From: DASUGM01 sp036274055
GTDB lineage: Bacteria > Acidobacteriota > Vicinamibacteria > Vicinamibacterales > SCN-69-37
NCBI GenBank assembly: GCA_036274055.1
Contig: DASUGM010000342.1
Span: forward strand, 1-42,683
Length of the DNA stretch: 42,683 bases
Direction: 5' to 3'
In this document: positions 30,284 through 38,711 of the stretch, one piece after another
How positions within the stretch are numbered: the stretch's first letter is position 1
How the letters are laid out: every line of letters starts with the position of its first letter
Position numbers and translations under genes: made by a program
Notes under the pieces: model-generated
What the model was told of the DNA's origin: nothing
The model's input: only the letters and a program-made list of their open reading frames with translations
Database searches by the model: none

Positions 30284-31585
30284 CTATCGCAACCCCGACG
30301 GCAGCCGCGGTGAAGCGAGCAATTTGCCGAATTCCTTCCATCGCACGTCCGGACGATCGTCCGTGCCGCCCTGTCGTTCGATGTAGGCGCGGACCAGATC
30401 CTTGCCGTAGTTGTAGTTGATCACGTAGCTGCGGTACTGGTCGAAGAACTTCGTCCGTTGGATCGCGCGATCCCTCGGCATCATCGCCCACTCCACGAGC
30501 CAGCTCACGGTGACGTCGCGATCGGCCAGGCCGTTGAGGTAGCGGCGCGCCGCTTCGTTGCCGGCGTAGCTGAGCCGATCGACCTCGCGCATCACCGCGG
30601 CGTAGACCGCGGCGGTGGCGGGCTTGAGGCCGGCCAGCGGATAGAGCGTGTCGCGCTCGAACGCCGTGCGCGTCGCGCCGGGAAAGGCGACGTCGACGCC
30701 GAAGTTGGCGGTGCCCTCGGCGATCAGCGACTGCGGCGAGAACAACGGGTAGATCGAGAACTCCTTCCAGCCGCGGTCGCGCACCAGGTGCTGCTCGAGC
30801 ATCACGTTGTAGACGTGATGGCCGGGGTAGCCCTCGTGGCAGGCCAGGTCGACGGCGCGATCGATGGTGATCGGCAGGTCGGTGTTGACCTGGATGACGC
30901 TGGTGAAGTTGCCCTGATACCAGTTGTAGGCGCTCCAGGTCTTGCCGGTGACGTACTCGACGGTGAAGCGCTCGCCGTCGGGCAGCGCCAGATGGTCGAG
31001 GGTCCGCCGCCGGCAGCCGTCGATCGCGGCACGGAACACCGCATCGACCTTGTCACGTGGAATTACGTAGTCATTACGTAGCTGTGCGTAACGATCGATG
31101 AGTGTCCCCTTTCCGGGCAGCAGCCGATCCAGGCGGTCGAGAATCTCGCGGAACTCGGCCGGCGACTTGCGCGGCGCCTCGGCGTCGTAGAGGCGCTGCG
31201 ACTCCTCATCGAAGAGGAACTTCGCCCCCGAGAGCATCTCCAGGCGCGCTTCGACGGCAGCCAGCTGCTTGTCGAGATAGGCGAAGCGCAGCTTCGAGAG
31301 CTCGTCGGCATCGGCGGGCGGCGCCAGCGCGTGCAGGTCGACGCGCGTCGACCTCGCCGCCGGCAGCAAGTCGGCAAGCGGTTGCCTGGCCCCGCCTGGC
31401 TTCCACGCCGGATCGCCGTAGTACGCGTCGACGAAGTCGGGATCGTGCTGGCCGACCTCGAGGACGAGCTTGACGTAGCGTTCGGCGATCTCGTCCATGG
31501 TTGGGGGCGGCGCCGGGGGCGGGGCCGAGCAGGAGGCGGTGCACAGCAACGCCGCCGCGGCCCAGATCGGTGCTCGTCTCGACAT
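30284..31585 (-). CDS. DUF885-family predicted metallopeptidase, lipoprotein
   Basis: The ATG at 31585 starts a lipoprotein signal (MSRRAPIWAAAALLCTASC, Cys19); 433 residues. The family's signature HEGYPGHH (residues 250-257) is present. In DUF885 proteins the spaced His/Glu residues of H-E-G-x-P-G-H-H are thought to bind zinc, and a downstream Glu completes the site; E-G-T-A-N in LIAEGTANFGVD is a fitting candidate. It should be an envelope-anchored peptidase, but the substrate is unknown. An A/T-rich patch with a GTGTCCCCTTTCC motif encodes residues near 155-175 (LPGKGTLIDRYAQLR), possibly introduced by a dispersed repeat. The upstream gap is filled by a GCACCGG repeat. Confidence 0.85.
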   Translation of the reverse strand: MSRRAPIWAAAALLCTASCSAPPPAPPPTMDEIAERYVKLVLEVGQHDPDFVDAYYGDPAWKPGGARQPLADLLPAARSTRVDLHALAPPADADELSKLRFAYLDKQLAAVEARLEMLSGAKFLFDEESQRLYDAEAPRKSPAEFREILDRLDRLLPGKGTLIDRYAQLRNDYVIPRDKVDAVFRAAIDGCRRRTLDHLALPDGERFTVEYVTGKTWSAYNWYQGNFTSVIQVNTDLPITIDRAVDLACHEGYPGHHVYNVMLEQHLVRDRGWKEFSIYPLFSPQSLIAEGTANFGVDVAFPGATRTAFERDTLYPLAGLKPATAAVYAAVMREVDRLSYAGNEAARRYLNGLADRDVTVSWLVEWAMMPRDRAIQRTKFFDQYRSYVINYNYGKDLVRAYIERQGGTDDRPDVRWKEFGKLLASPRLPSGLR

Positions 31586-31616
31586 TCGACAGATTATGCC
31601 CGGGTGGCGCCCGCTC

Positions 31617-31853
31617 CGTGCGCGGTGCGCCAGTGCGCCAATGCGTGGTGCGGGTGCGCTGTGCGGTCTGATTCGTGGGTCGCGACGGTGTCGACATCCA
31701 GGTGGGAGCCAGCGACCTGTCCGCGGCGAGAGGCGCACCGTGCACGCACGACGCACCGCGCACCCGCACGGCGCACTGGGCACGACGCCCCGCGCACCCG
31801 CACGGCGCACCGGGCACCCGCACGGCGCACCGGGCACTGGGCACCGGGCACGG
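31617..31853. repeat. GCACCGG-type repeat with inverted arms
   Basis: A 20-base unit, CACCCGCACGGCGCACCGGG, occurs at 31795-31814 and 31815-31834, with a one-base variant at 31761-31780. Words such as GCACCGG, GCACTGG and GCACCCG recur about every 7 bases. A shorter tract of the complementary words (GTGCGCC, GTGCGGG) at 31617-31667 faces it, so the two can pair. It fills the gap between the DUF885 and ADOP genes; no gene seen in it. Confidence 0.75.
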
Positions 31854-31860
31854 AGCGATG

Positions 31861-34494
31861 TTACTGCCGAAGCGTCCGGCTCGGGTCGAGCCGGACGACC
31901 CGCAGCGCCGGCAGGACGCTCGCGACGGCCGCGACCGCGAATAACACCACGGCGACGCCGGCATAGGTCGTCGTGTCCCGCCTGGTCAGCTCGGTCAGAA
32001 ACGCTTCGACGAGCTTCGTCGCCGGGAACGACAGCGCCGCGCCAGCGGCGGCGCCGATGGCGGCCAGCGCCACTCCGGACGCGGCGACGTCGCGCACGAG
32101 GCGGCCCGCGGAGGCCCCCAGCGCCAGCCGGATGCCGAACTCGCGCGTCCGTTCCGAAACGACGTGCGTAATCAGACCGTGGATGCCGATCGCCGCCAGA
32201 ATCAACGCTGCTGCCGCCAGGGCGCCGACCAGCGTCATCATCAGCCGCGGCGTCGCCAGCGACGCGCCGACCACCTCGGACATCGAGCGCACCGACTCGA
32301 GCGGAAGCAGCGGATCGGCGGCGTTGATCGAGCGCGCGAATGCCTCGGCGGCGGCGCTCGCCGAGGCCGCGCGCACCGTCCACACCGGCGCGAACCAGCT
32401 GAACAGGTCGGAATCCGTCTGTGCCGCAGGAAAGTAGATCGTCGGCGACGTCGCAATCGGACTGCGTTTCATCCCGGTGACGAAGAAGCCGGCGCCGAAC
32501 TGCTGCACGTCACGGCTCACGCCGGTGATCTCCACCGGAGTCTTGCCGAAGATCAACCGTTTGCCGAGAGCGGTGTCGTTGGGGAAGTAGATGCGCGCGA
32601 ACGTTTCGTTGACGACGGCCACCCGCGGCATGGCCGCGGTGTCGCGCGCGTCGACGCTCCGCCCCGCGGCGATCGGGATCGAGAACGTCTCGAAGAACGA
32701 CGGCGTTACGTAGGACACGCTGGCGATCGGCACGCGTTCGTTCACGATCGCCCGGCCCTCGATCGCGAACGCCATGTTGAGGAGCCGCTCGTACGGCAGC
32801 CGCTGCGAGATCGCCGCCGACTCGATACCCGGTGTGCGGTTCAACCGCTCGAGCGAATCGGTGAACAACCGCTGAACGTTGGCGGCATCGCGGTAGCGCG
32901 TGTCCTGCAGCGAGGCGCTGACCGTGTAGAGGCGTGCTGGCGAGAACCCCGGGTCGAGCCGCTGCAGTGACGCGAACTGCCGCAACAGCAACCCGGCGGC
33001 CACGAGCATGACGACGCCGAGCGCCACCTCGGCAATGACCAGCAGCCGGCGAGCGAGATGACGAGAGCCGCCCGCAATCGCGCGCGATCCTCCCGCTGCC
33101 AGCGCCTGGTTGACGTCGATCCGGCTCGTCTGCCAGGCCGGCAGCAGGCCGAACACCAGGCTCGTCAGCGCAGATAACCCGAGCGTCACGGCGACCGTTC
33201 GCGCATTGAGCGTCACCCGCTGCCAGTCCGAGAACGTCGTCCCTCCCAGCGACTTCAGCGCTTCGAGCGCGCCGTATCCGATGATCACGCCCAACGTCCC
33301 GCCGACGATCGCCAGCACGAAGCTCTCGATCATCAACTGACGAATGACGGCGGCCCGGCCGCTGCCCAGCGCCATCCGGGTGGCGATTTCCTTGGTCCGC
33401 GATCCGCCGCGGGCGAGCAGCAGCGCCGCAATGTTCACGCACGCGATCAGCAGCACCGCTGATACCGCCCAGCCCAGCATCACGATCGGGTCGCGCGCGT
33501 TGGCCGACGTGACGTCGTGCAGCGGCAGCAGCGTCAGACTGCGGGTCACACCCTCGGCGGGCGGCCGCAGCATCCGAAACGGTTCGTTGCCGAGCGTCGC
33601 CAGTTCGGCGTTGGCCTGGTCGGCCGTGACGTTGTCTTTCAGCCGCGCCACCGCTTCGTAATTCAGCCCCTGGCCGGGCGGCTGAAGTGGCGTCCACACA
33701 TCCGCGTCGAGGAATCCTTTCAACGTGTCCGGCATGACGCCGACGACGGTGTACGGCTCGCCGCGCAGCAGGATGGTCTGGCCGAGCGCGTCCCGGCGGC
33801 CCTGGAATACCCGCTGCCAGAAACGGAACGAGAGGATCGCGACGGCTGGTCCTCCAGATTCGGTCTCGGCCGGTTCGAACTCGCGTCCGATGTGCGGCGT
33901 CACGCCGATCACCCGGAAGAAACCGTCGCCGACGAGCTGGTTCTGTACGAACGACGGCGTCCGATCCAGGACGAAGTTGACGCCGCGCGTGCCGAGATTT
34001 GCGGCAGCGGTGTCGATCGTGCGGGCGCGGTCACGCACGGCCGCGAACATCGCGCCGTCCACCGCCGGCACGACGAATTCGCCGCTTGGCGTGACGCGTT
34101 GGTAGCCGACCACCATCAGCCGATCGGGCTGCGGTACCGGCAGCGGCGCCAGCAGCAGCCGATCGGCGAGGCTGAAGACGGCGCTGGTCGCGCCGACAGC
34201 CAGCGCCAGCGTCAGGATGACCGCGGCGCTGAACCCCGGGGCCTGGCGCAGCCGACGGACCGCGATGCGCAGATCGCGGCCGAGGATGTCGAAGAAAGGC
34301 AGTCGATGCATATCGTTCACCTGTTCGCGATGTGCCCGCGGATTGCCGAAGCGGAGCCGCGCCAGCCGCTGCGCCGCGTCCAGCGGCATGCCCTGAGACA
34401 CGTAGTAGTCCGTCGCCTCGGCGATGTGCGTCTCGATTTCGTTCTGCAGCTCGCGATCGGCGGCGGTCCGGTGGAACACGTTTCGCCAGTTCAC
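31861..34494 (-). CDS. ADOP-type permease (MacB/FtsX fold)
   Basis: A GTG start at 34494 overlaps the PadR stop (GTGA); 877 residues, the usual length of acidobacterial duplicated orphan permeases. A short cytoplasmic N-terminus (WRNVFHRTAADRELQNEIETHIAEATDYY) leads to DLRIAVRRLRQAPGFSAAVILTLALAVGATSAVFSL, the standard ADOP opening. Two MacB_PCD/FtsX halves follow, each a periplasmic domain and a membrane bundle (AVSAVLLIACVNIAALLLARG; LVGALAAAALILAAIGIHGLITHVVSERTREFGIRLALGA). The family is known for lacking a dedicated ATPase beside it, as here. It probably works in the inner membrane in tripartite-like export or envelope sensing; substrate unknown. Confidence 0.95.
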   Translation of the reverse strand: MNWRNVFHRTAADRELQNEIETHIAEATDYYVSQGMPLDAAQRLARLRFGNPRAHREQVNDMHRLPFFDILGRDLRIAVRRLRQAPGFSAAVILTLALAVGATSAVFSLADRLLLAPLPVPQPDRLMVVGYQRVTPSGEFVVPAVDGAMFAAVRDRARTIDTAAANLGTRGVNFVLDRTPSFVQNQLVGDGFFRVIGVTPHIGREFEPAETESGGPAVAILSFRFWQRVFQGRRDALGQTILLRGEPYTVVGVMPDTLKGFLDADVWTPLQPPGQGLNYEAVARLKDNVTADQANAELATLGNEPFRMLRPPAEGVTRSLTLLPLHDVTSANARDPIVMLGWAVSAVLLIACVNIAALLLARGGSRTKEIATRMALGSGRAAVIRQLMIESFVLAIVGGTLGVIIGYGALEALKSLGGTTFSDWQRVTLNARTVAVTLGLSALTSLVFGLLPAWQTSRIDVNQALAAGGSRAIAGGSRHLARRLLVIAEVALGVVMLVAAGLLLRQFASLQRLDPGFSPARLYTVSASLQDTRYRDAANVQRLFTDSLERLNRTPGIESAAISQRLPYERLLNMAFAIEGRAIVNERVPIASVSYVTPSFFETFSIPIAAGRSVDARDTAAMPRVAVVNETFARIYFPNDTALGKRLIFGKTPVEITGVSRDVQQFGAGFFVTGMKRSPIATSPTIYFPAAQTDSDLFSWFAPVWTVRAASASAAAEAFARSINAADPLLPLESVRSMSEVVGASLATPRLMMTLVGALAAAALILAAIGIHGLITHVVSERTREFGIRLALGASAGRLVRDVAASGVALAAIGAAAGAALSFPATKLVEAFLTELTRRDTTTYAGVAVVLFAVAAVASVLPALRVVRLDPSRTLRQ

Positions 34495-34811
34495 GGCGTC
34501 GTCTCCTGAACGCGCGCGATGGCGGCGACCAGCTCGGCCCAACGGCTGGTTTCGGCCGCCAGGTGCCGGCGGCCGCGCGGCGTGAGCGAATAAAAGCGCG
34601 CGCGCCGTTGGTTCGTCGTCGTCCCCCAGGCCGCGGCGATCTGGTCGCGATCTTCCAGACGCCGCAGCGCCGGATAGAGCGAGCCTTCCTCCACCAGCAG
34701 CACGCCGTCGGATCGCCGGGCGATGCTCTGCGCGATCGCGAAGCCGTGCGCCGGTCCCGCCAGAAGAGTGCGCAGGATCAGAATGTCGAGCGTGCCGCGG
34801 AAGAGGTCCAT
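34491..34811 (-). CDS. PadR-family transcriptional regulator
   Basis: The ATG at 34811 (MDLFRGTLDILILRTLLAG) gives 106 residues, the standard short PadR length; the in-frame extension upstream is intergenic DNA. The N-terminal winged helix has GPAHGFAIAQSIARRSDGVLLVEEGSLYPALRRLEDRD, a near-perfect PadR recognition core. The wing reads RRARFYSLTPRGRRHLAAE. It binds DNA as a dimer, usually repressing its own operon until a ligand is bound. Its TGA overlaps the GTG of the ADOP gene; this pair is the normal acidobacterial arrangement and suggests it controls the permease. Confidence 0.95.
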   Translation of the reverse strand: MDLFRGTLDILILRTLLAGPAHGFAIAQSIARRSDGVLLVEEGSLYPALRRLEDRDQIAAAWGTTTNQRRARFYSLTPRGRRHLAAETSRWAELVAAIARVQETTP

Positions 34812-34863
34812 CTTCCTATGAGTTTCTAGGTGAGTTGGACGAGAGCGGGGCGGGGACGGTTTA

Positions 34864-35039
34864 CTGCTTCGTGCTGGGTGGCTCGGTGCTAGGTGGCTTG
34901 GCGCTGGTGCCATTGCCTGGTGCGGTGCGCATTTGGGCGGCGTTTGCTTCGAGCTATCTCGATGCCGACCCGCCCCGAATGTTCACCGCACGAGGCACAC
35001 AGCACCGGGACCAAGCCACCTAGCACCCAGCATCGAGCA
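34864..35039. repeat. 176-bp long imperfect palindrome, GGTGCTAGGTGGCTTGG type
   Basis: The left part contains GTGCTAGGTGGCTTGG (about 34886-34901) and the right part its exact inverse (about 35010-35025). Flanking words (CTGCT...TGCTGGGTG) and inner words (TGCCT-GTGCGGTG, CATT-GGGCGG) also pair, so the whole folds back on itself. It lies in the divergent 247-base gap between the PadR/ADOP operon and the epimerase, where a promoter is expected. No open reading frame is convincing. Confidence 0.75.
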
Positions 35040-35058
35040 GGAAGCAAGATAGGAAACG

Positions 35059-36033
35059 ATGAAAGTCGTCCTGCCCGGCGGATCCGGCCACCTCGGGCAG
35101 TTGATCGCAAGGGCATGTGTCGCCCGCGGCGACGACGTCGTGGTGCTCAGCCGCGGCCAGCAACCTGCAGCCCAGAGCCCGGATCCTGGCCCGCGCGTCG
35201 TCTCCTGGGACGGACGCACGCTCGGTGCGTGGGCCGCGGAAGTCGACGGCGCCGACGTGCTCTTCAACCTTGCCGGCCGCAGCGTCAACTGCCGCTACAC
35301 GCCCGCCAATCGCCGCGAGATCCTCGAGTCGCGGCTGGCGTCGACGCGCGTGCTCGGCGACGCCGCCGCGCGGGCGAGGCGGCCGCCGCGGATCTGGCTG
35401 CAGTCGTCGACGGCGACGATCTATGCGCATCGTTACGATGCGGCCAACGACGAGATCCATGGCGTCCTCGGCGGCCAGGAACCGCGCGCGCCCGAGACCT
35501 GGCGTTTCAGCATCGACGTCGCGACGTCGTGGGAACGCGCGTTCGGTGCGCTGACGCTGCCGTCGACGCGCCGGCTGCTGCTCCGCACCGCGATCGTGAT
35601 GCACACGCTCCCGGGCGGTGCGTTCGACGTCCTGCTCGGGCTGGTGCGGCGCGGCCTCGGCGGCACCTCCGGCGATGGCCGGCAATTCGTCTCGTGGATT
35701 CATGCCGACGACTTCGTGCGCGTCGTTCAGTGGCTCATTGATCGCCCGGACCTCGAAGGCATCGTCAACCTCGCGTCGCCTGGTCCGTTGCCGAATGCCG
35801 ACTTCATGCGCGCGATCCGTGAGGCCTGGGGCGCGTCGGCTGGACTGCCGTCGCCGGCGTGGCTGCTGGAAATCGGCGCGCTCTTTCTTCGCACCGAAAC
35901 CGAGCTGGTGCTCAAGAGCCGGCGGGTCGTGTCGACGCGGCTGGCCGACGAAGGCTTCGAATTCCTCTGGCAGCACTGGCCGACGGCGGCGAGCGACCTC
36001 GTTCGCCAGATTCGCGGCAGACGGAGAAACTGA
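35059..36033 (+). CDS. TIGR01777/YfcH-family NAD(P)-dependent epimerase
   Basis: A 324-residue protein with an AGGAAA site before the ATG. It has the extended short-chain dehydrogenase fold: nucleotide-binding GGSGHLG (7-13), then VDGADVLFNLAGRSVNCRYTP, a TIGR01777 hallmark (N-L-A-G...C-R-Y-T). WIHADDFVRVVQWLIDRP and NLASPGPLPNADFMRAIREA follow, also as in the family. It is cytoplasmic and probably NADP(H)-binding; the sugar or other substrate is unknown. Gene order suggests it leads the ABC-transporter pair that starts 18 bases after its stop. Confidence 0.92.
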   Translation: MKVVLPGGSGHLGQLIARACVARGDDVVVLSRGQQPAAQSPDPGPRVVSWDGRTLGAWAAEVDGADVLFNLAGRSVNCRYTPANRREILESRLASTRVLGDAAARARRPPRIWLQSSTATIYAHRYDAANDEIHGVLGGQEPRAPETWRFSIDVATSWERAFGALTLPSTRRLLLRTAIVMHTLPGGAFDVLLGLVRRGLGGTSGDGRQFVSWIHADDFVRVVQWLIDRPDLEGIVNLASPGPLPNADFMRAIREAWGASAGLPSPAWLLEIGALFLRTETELVLKSRRVVSTRLADEGFEFLWQHWPTAASDLVRQIRGRRRN

Positions 36034-36051
36034 TACCTTCTCCATTCGCCG

Positions 36052-36816
36052 ATGTCTGATCTCGCGCTTGCCACGACCGGGCTGACCAAGTCGTTCGGGG
36101 ATCTCGTCGCCGTCGCCGGAATCGACCTGCACGTCCCGCGCGGCAGCTTCTACGGATTCCTCGGGCCGAACGGCGCGGGGAAGTCGACCACCATCAAGTG
36201 CCTGACCGGCCTGTTGCGGCCGACTGGCGGCACCTATCGCATCCTCGACATGGACCCGCTCGCGGATCCGGTCGCGGTCAAGCGCAAGGTCGGCGTCGTG
36301 CCCGAGGATCTCGCGCTCTTCGATCGGTTGAGCGGCGCGGAGACGCTGGCGTTCGTCGGCCAGGTGCACGGTCTCGATCGCGCCAGTCTCACGAAGCGAT
36401 CCGAAGAGCTGCTCACGCTGATGGATCTGACCCGAGCGGCCGGCGATCTGGTCGCCGATTACTCGCACGGCATGAAGAAGAAGATCGCGCTGGCGGCGGC
36501 GCTGTTGCCGGCGCCGCGGCTGTTGTTTCTCGACGAGCCATTCGAGGGCGTGGACGCCGTCGCTTCGCGGCAGATCAAGGACCTGCTCACCGCGTTCGTG
36601 CGCGGCGGCGGCACCGTGTTCCTGACCTCGCACATCCTCGAGATCGTCGAGCGTCTCTGCGATCACATCGGCATCATTCAAAAGGGCCGGATGATCGCCG
36701 AGGGGCCGATCGACGTGCTCCGCGGCGCCGCCGGCGGGACGCTCGAGGAGCGCTTCCTCGAGCTGGTCGGCGCCGAGCGGACCCAGACTCAGACGATCGA
36801 CTGGCTCGCCGGCTGA
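36052..36816 (+). CDS. ABC transporter ATP-binding protein
   Basis: A 254-residue ABC ATPase: Walker A GPNGAGKST (38-46), Q-loop region, signature YSHGMKKKIA (137-146, with SHG in place of SGG, as in many CcmA/NatA-type exporters) and Walker B LLFLDEPFEGVD (157-168), with a later switch His in FLTSHILEIVERLCDHIGI. It is cytoplasmic and should power the membrane protein encoded next; its TGA and that ATG overlap by one base (TGATG). The substrate is unknown. It lies 18 bases after the epimerase. Confidence 0.95.
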   Translation: MSDLALATTGLTKSFGDLVAVAGIDLHVPRGSFYGFLGPNGAGKSTTIKCLTGLLRPTGGTYRILDMDPLADPVAVKRKVGVVPEDLALFDRLSGAETLAFVGQVHGLDRASLTKRSEELLTLMDLTRAAGDLVADYSHGMKKKIALAAALLPAPRLLFLDEPFEGVDAVASRQIKDLLTAFVRGGGTVFLTSHILEIVERLCDHIGIIQKGRMIAEGPIDVLRGAAGGTLEERFLELVGAERTQTQTIDWLAG

Positions 36817-38522
36817 TGGGGATCCTGCGCGCCTTCATCTGGCTGCGATGGCGGTTGATGCGCAACAGCCTGCGCAGCGGCCAACGTCGTGACGCGCTCG
36901 AGCAGTTCTCGCGCGGGCTGGCGTTCCTCATGCCCGCGATCATCGTGGTCCTGTCGGCCGGATCGATTCTTGGCTCCGGCCTCGCCGGGTTCATGGCCGG
37001 CCTGCAGGGCGGCCGCGGCCGGGAATCGCACGACGTGACCGTGCTGGCGATGCGCATCCTGTTGTTCGGCGCGTTCGTCTTTCAGGTCATCTTCGCGGTG
37101 GTCTCGCCGACGCAGTCGGCATTCGCCAAGTACACACGGCTGTTGTTGCTGCCAATCCGGCAGCGCCTGCTGCACCTGATCGAAGTCCTGTCGACGCTGG
37201 CCGATCCGTGGATGTTCATCGTCGTGCCCGGGCTGATGATGTTCGCGCTCGGGCTGGCGATCGGCGGCCGGCTCGAGGTGGCGGCGATTGCGCTGGCCGC
37301 GGCGATCCTGCTGCTCGGCGTGCTGGCCTCGTTCGGATCGCTGGTCGCGTTTCTCATCGGCTGGCTGCTGCGCAATCGGCGGCGCGCCGAGATGTTCACG
37401 CTGGTCTTCGTGCTCAGCCTGTCGCTGGCGTCAATCATTCCGGCGGCGATGAGCAAGCGCTACGGGAAGCGGCACCAGCCGCGCGACCCGGCGACGACGT
37501 CGGCGCCGCAGTCGCTCGAAGAACTCAACGCGTCGCTGCCGGCGGCGACGCTGCTGTTGCCGTCCGAAATCTACGGCCGGACGATCGCCAACGCCTTCGA
37601 CGGCCACTACGCACGCGCCGGCATGTTCCTGCTCGGTTTGCTCCTCGAGCTCGGCGTGATTTACACCGCCTCGGCGCTGGCGCACCAGCGGATGATCGAC
37701 GCGGTCGACAGCAGCAAGGGCTGGACCCGCCGCGCCACTGGTGCGCGCATCGGACCGAAGCTGCCGGGACTGACGTCGGCCGCCTCGGCAGTGGCGTTCG
37801 CGCAGTTACGGACCGCGATCCGCACGGTCAGGGGCCGGACGATTGTGCTGCTGCCTGGTCCGATGTTCGCGATCCTGACCTTCTTCTTCCGCAGCAACTC
37901 AGAGGAACGCTGGACCGGCTACCTCGCGACCAACGGCTACCTGCTGTTCGCGGTCAGCGGCTTGTTCGCCATCTACGCGCTGCAGGCGTTCTCGATGAAC
38001 CTGTTTGCCGCCGATCGCTCCGGCCTGACGATGCAGTTCCTGGCGCCGGTGAGCGACCGCGATTTGGCATTCGGTAAACTCGCGGGCTGCGCCGCAATTC
38101 TGACCGCGACGCTCGCGCTCGCGCTGGCGGCGTCGCTGCTGGTGTCACCCGCCGGCTCGATTGCGCTGTGGTTGACGGTGATCGCCGGCACCTACGCGTC
38201 CTATCTGCTGATCAGCCCGGCCGCCGTCTGGCTGTCGGCGTTGTTTCCGCTGGCGTCCGATCTGACCAAGACCGGCAGCGGCGGCAATCCGCACCCGCTC
38301 CCGATGTTTGCCGGATTGCTGCTGACGGTCGTCGTCAGCCTGCCGACGGCCGCGAACCTGGTCGGTTTCGGCCTGTGGCGGCAGCGCCCAGTTCTCGCCC
38401 TCGCCCTCGAGATCGGCTGGCTTCTGATCGCCGCCGCGGTCGCAATTCCACTGGTCGTCGTCGCATCGAAAACGATCGCGAGCCGGCGCGAAAATCTGGG
38501 GTTGGTTGCGCAGGGCAAATAG
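36816..38522 (+). CDS. ABC-2 type exporter permease
   Basis: The ATG at 36816 shares a base with the ATPase stop; 568 residues. It has about twelve hydrophobic segments in two groups (about 40-220 and 320-560). An N-terminal amphipathic segment (MGILRAFIWLRWRLMRNSLR) is typical of ABC-2 permeases, and a soluble loop with YGKRHQPRDPATTSAPQSLEELN separates the groups. The length and layout fit a fused double ABC-2 membrane protein, working with one ATPase. It is probably an exporter of a lipid, antibiotic or polysaccharide-like substrate; none can be named. Its TAG abuts the inverted repeat at 38522. Confidence 0.85.
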   Translation: MGILRAFIWLRWRLMRNSLRSGQRRDALEQFSRGLAFLMPAIIVVLSAGSILGSGLAGFMAGLQGGRGRESHDVTVLAMRILLFGAFVFQVIFAVVSPTQSAFAKYTRLLLLPIRQRLLHLIEVLSTLADPWMFIVVPGLMMFALGLAIGGRLEVAAIALAAAILLLGVLASFGSLVAFLIGWLLRNRRRAEMFTLVFVLSLSLASIIPAAMSKRYGKRHQPRDPATTSAPQSLEELNASLPAATLLLPSEIYGRTIANAFDGHYARAGMFLLGLLLELGVIYTASALAHQRMIDAVDSSKGWTRRATGARIGPKLPGLTSAASAVAFAQLRTAIRTVRGRTIVLLPGPMFAILTFFFRSNSEERWTGYLATNGYLLFAVSGLFAIYALQAFSMNLFAADRSGLTMQFLAPVSDRDLAFGKLAGCAAILTATLALALAASLLVSPAGSIALWLTVIAGTYASYLLISPAAVWLSALFPLASDLTKTGSGGNPHPLPMFAGLLLTVVVSLPTAANLVGFGLWRQRPVLALALEIGWLLIAAAVAIPLVVVASKTIASRRENLGLVAQGK

Positions 38523-38695
38523 CATTTGCGATTTGTAATTTGCGATTTGCGATTGCATTTGGCTATTGGGCGATTTTCTATGGCTATTTTCGATTGGCGA
38601 CTGGGGCCGAGCTGCGCGTCTGTGCTCGCCCCAACTGTCTCCCAATCGCCAGTCGCCAATGCAATCGCAAATTGCAGATTACAAATCGCAAATGC
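38522..38695. repeat. A/T-rich inverted repeat of ATTTGCG heptamers
   Basis: The left arm 38522-38563 is made of 7-bp words (ATTTGCG, ATTTGTA, ATTTGCG, ATTTGCG). The right arm 38655-38695 is its inverted copy with only two mismatches and one indel over 41 bases. A second, inner pair (CGATTGGCGACT...) lies in the loop. The element fills the gap between converging genes. It is strikingly A/T-rich compared with the genes around it. Confidence 0.85.
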
Positions 38696-38711
38696 CGCGC
38701 CCGGTGCGCGG

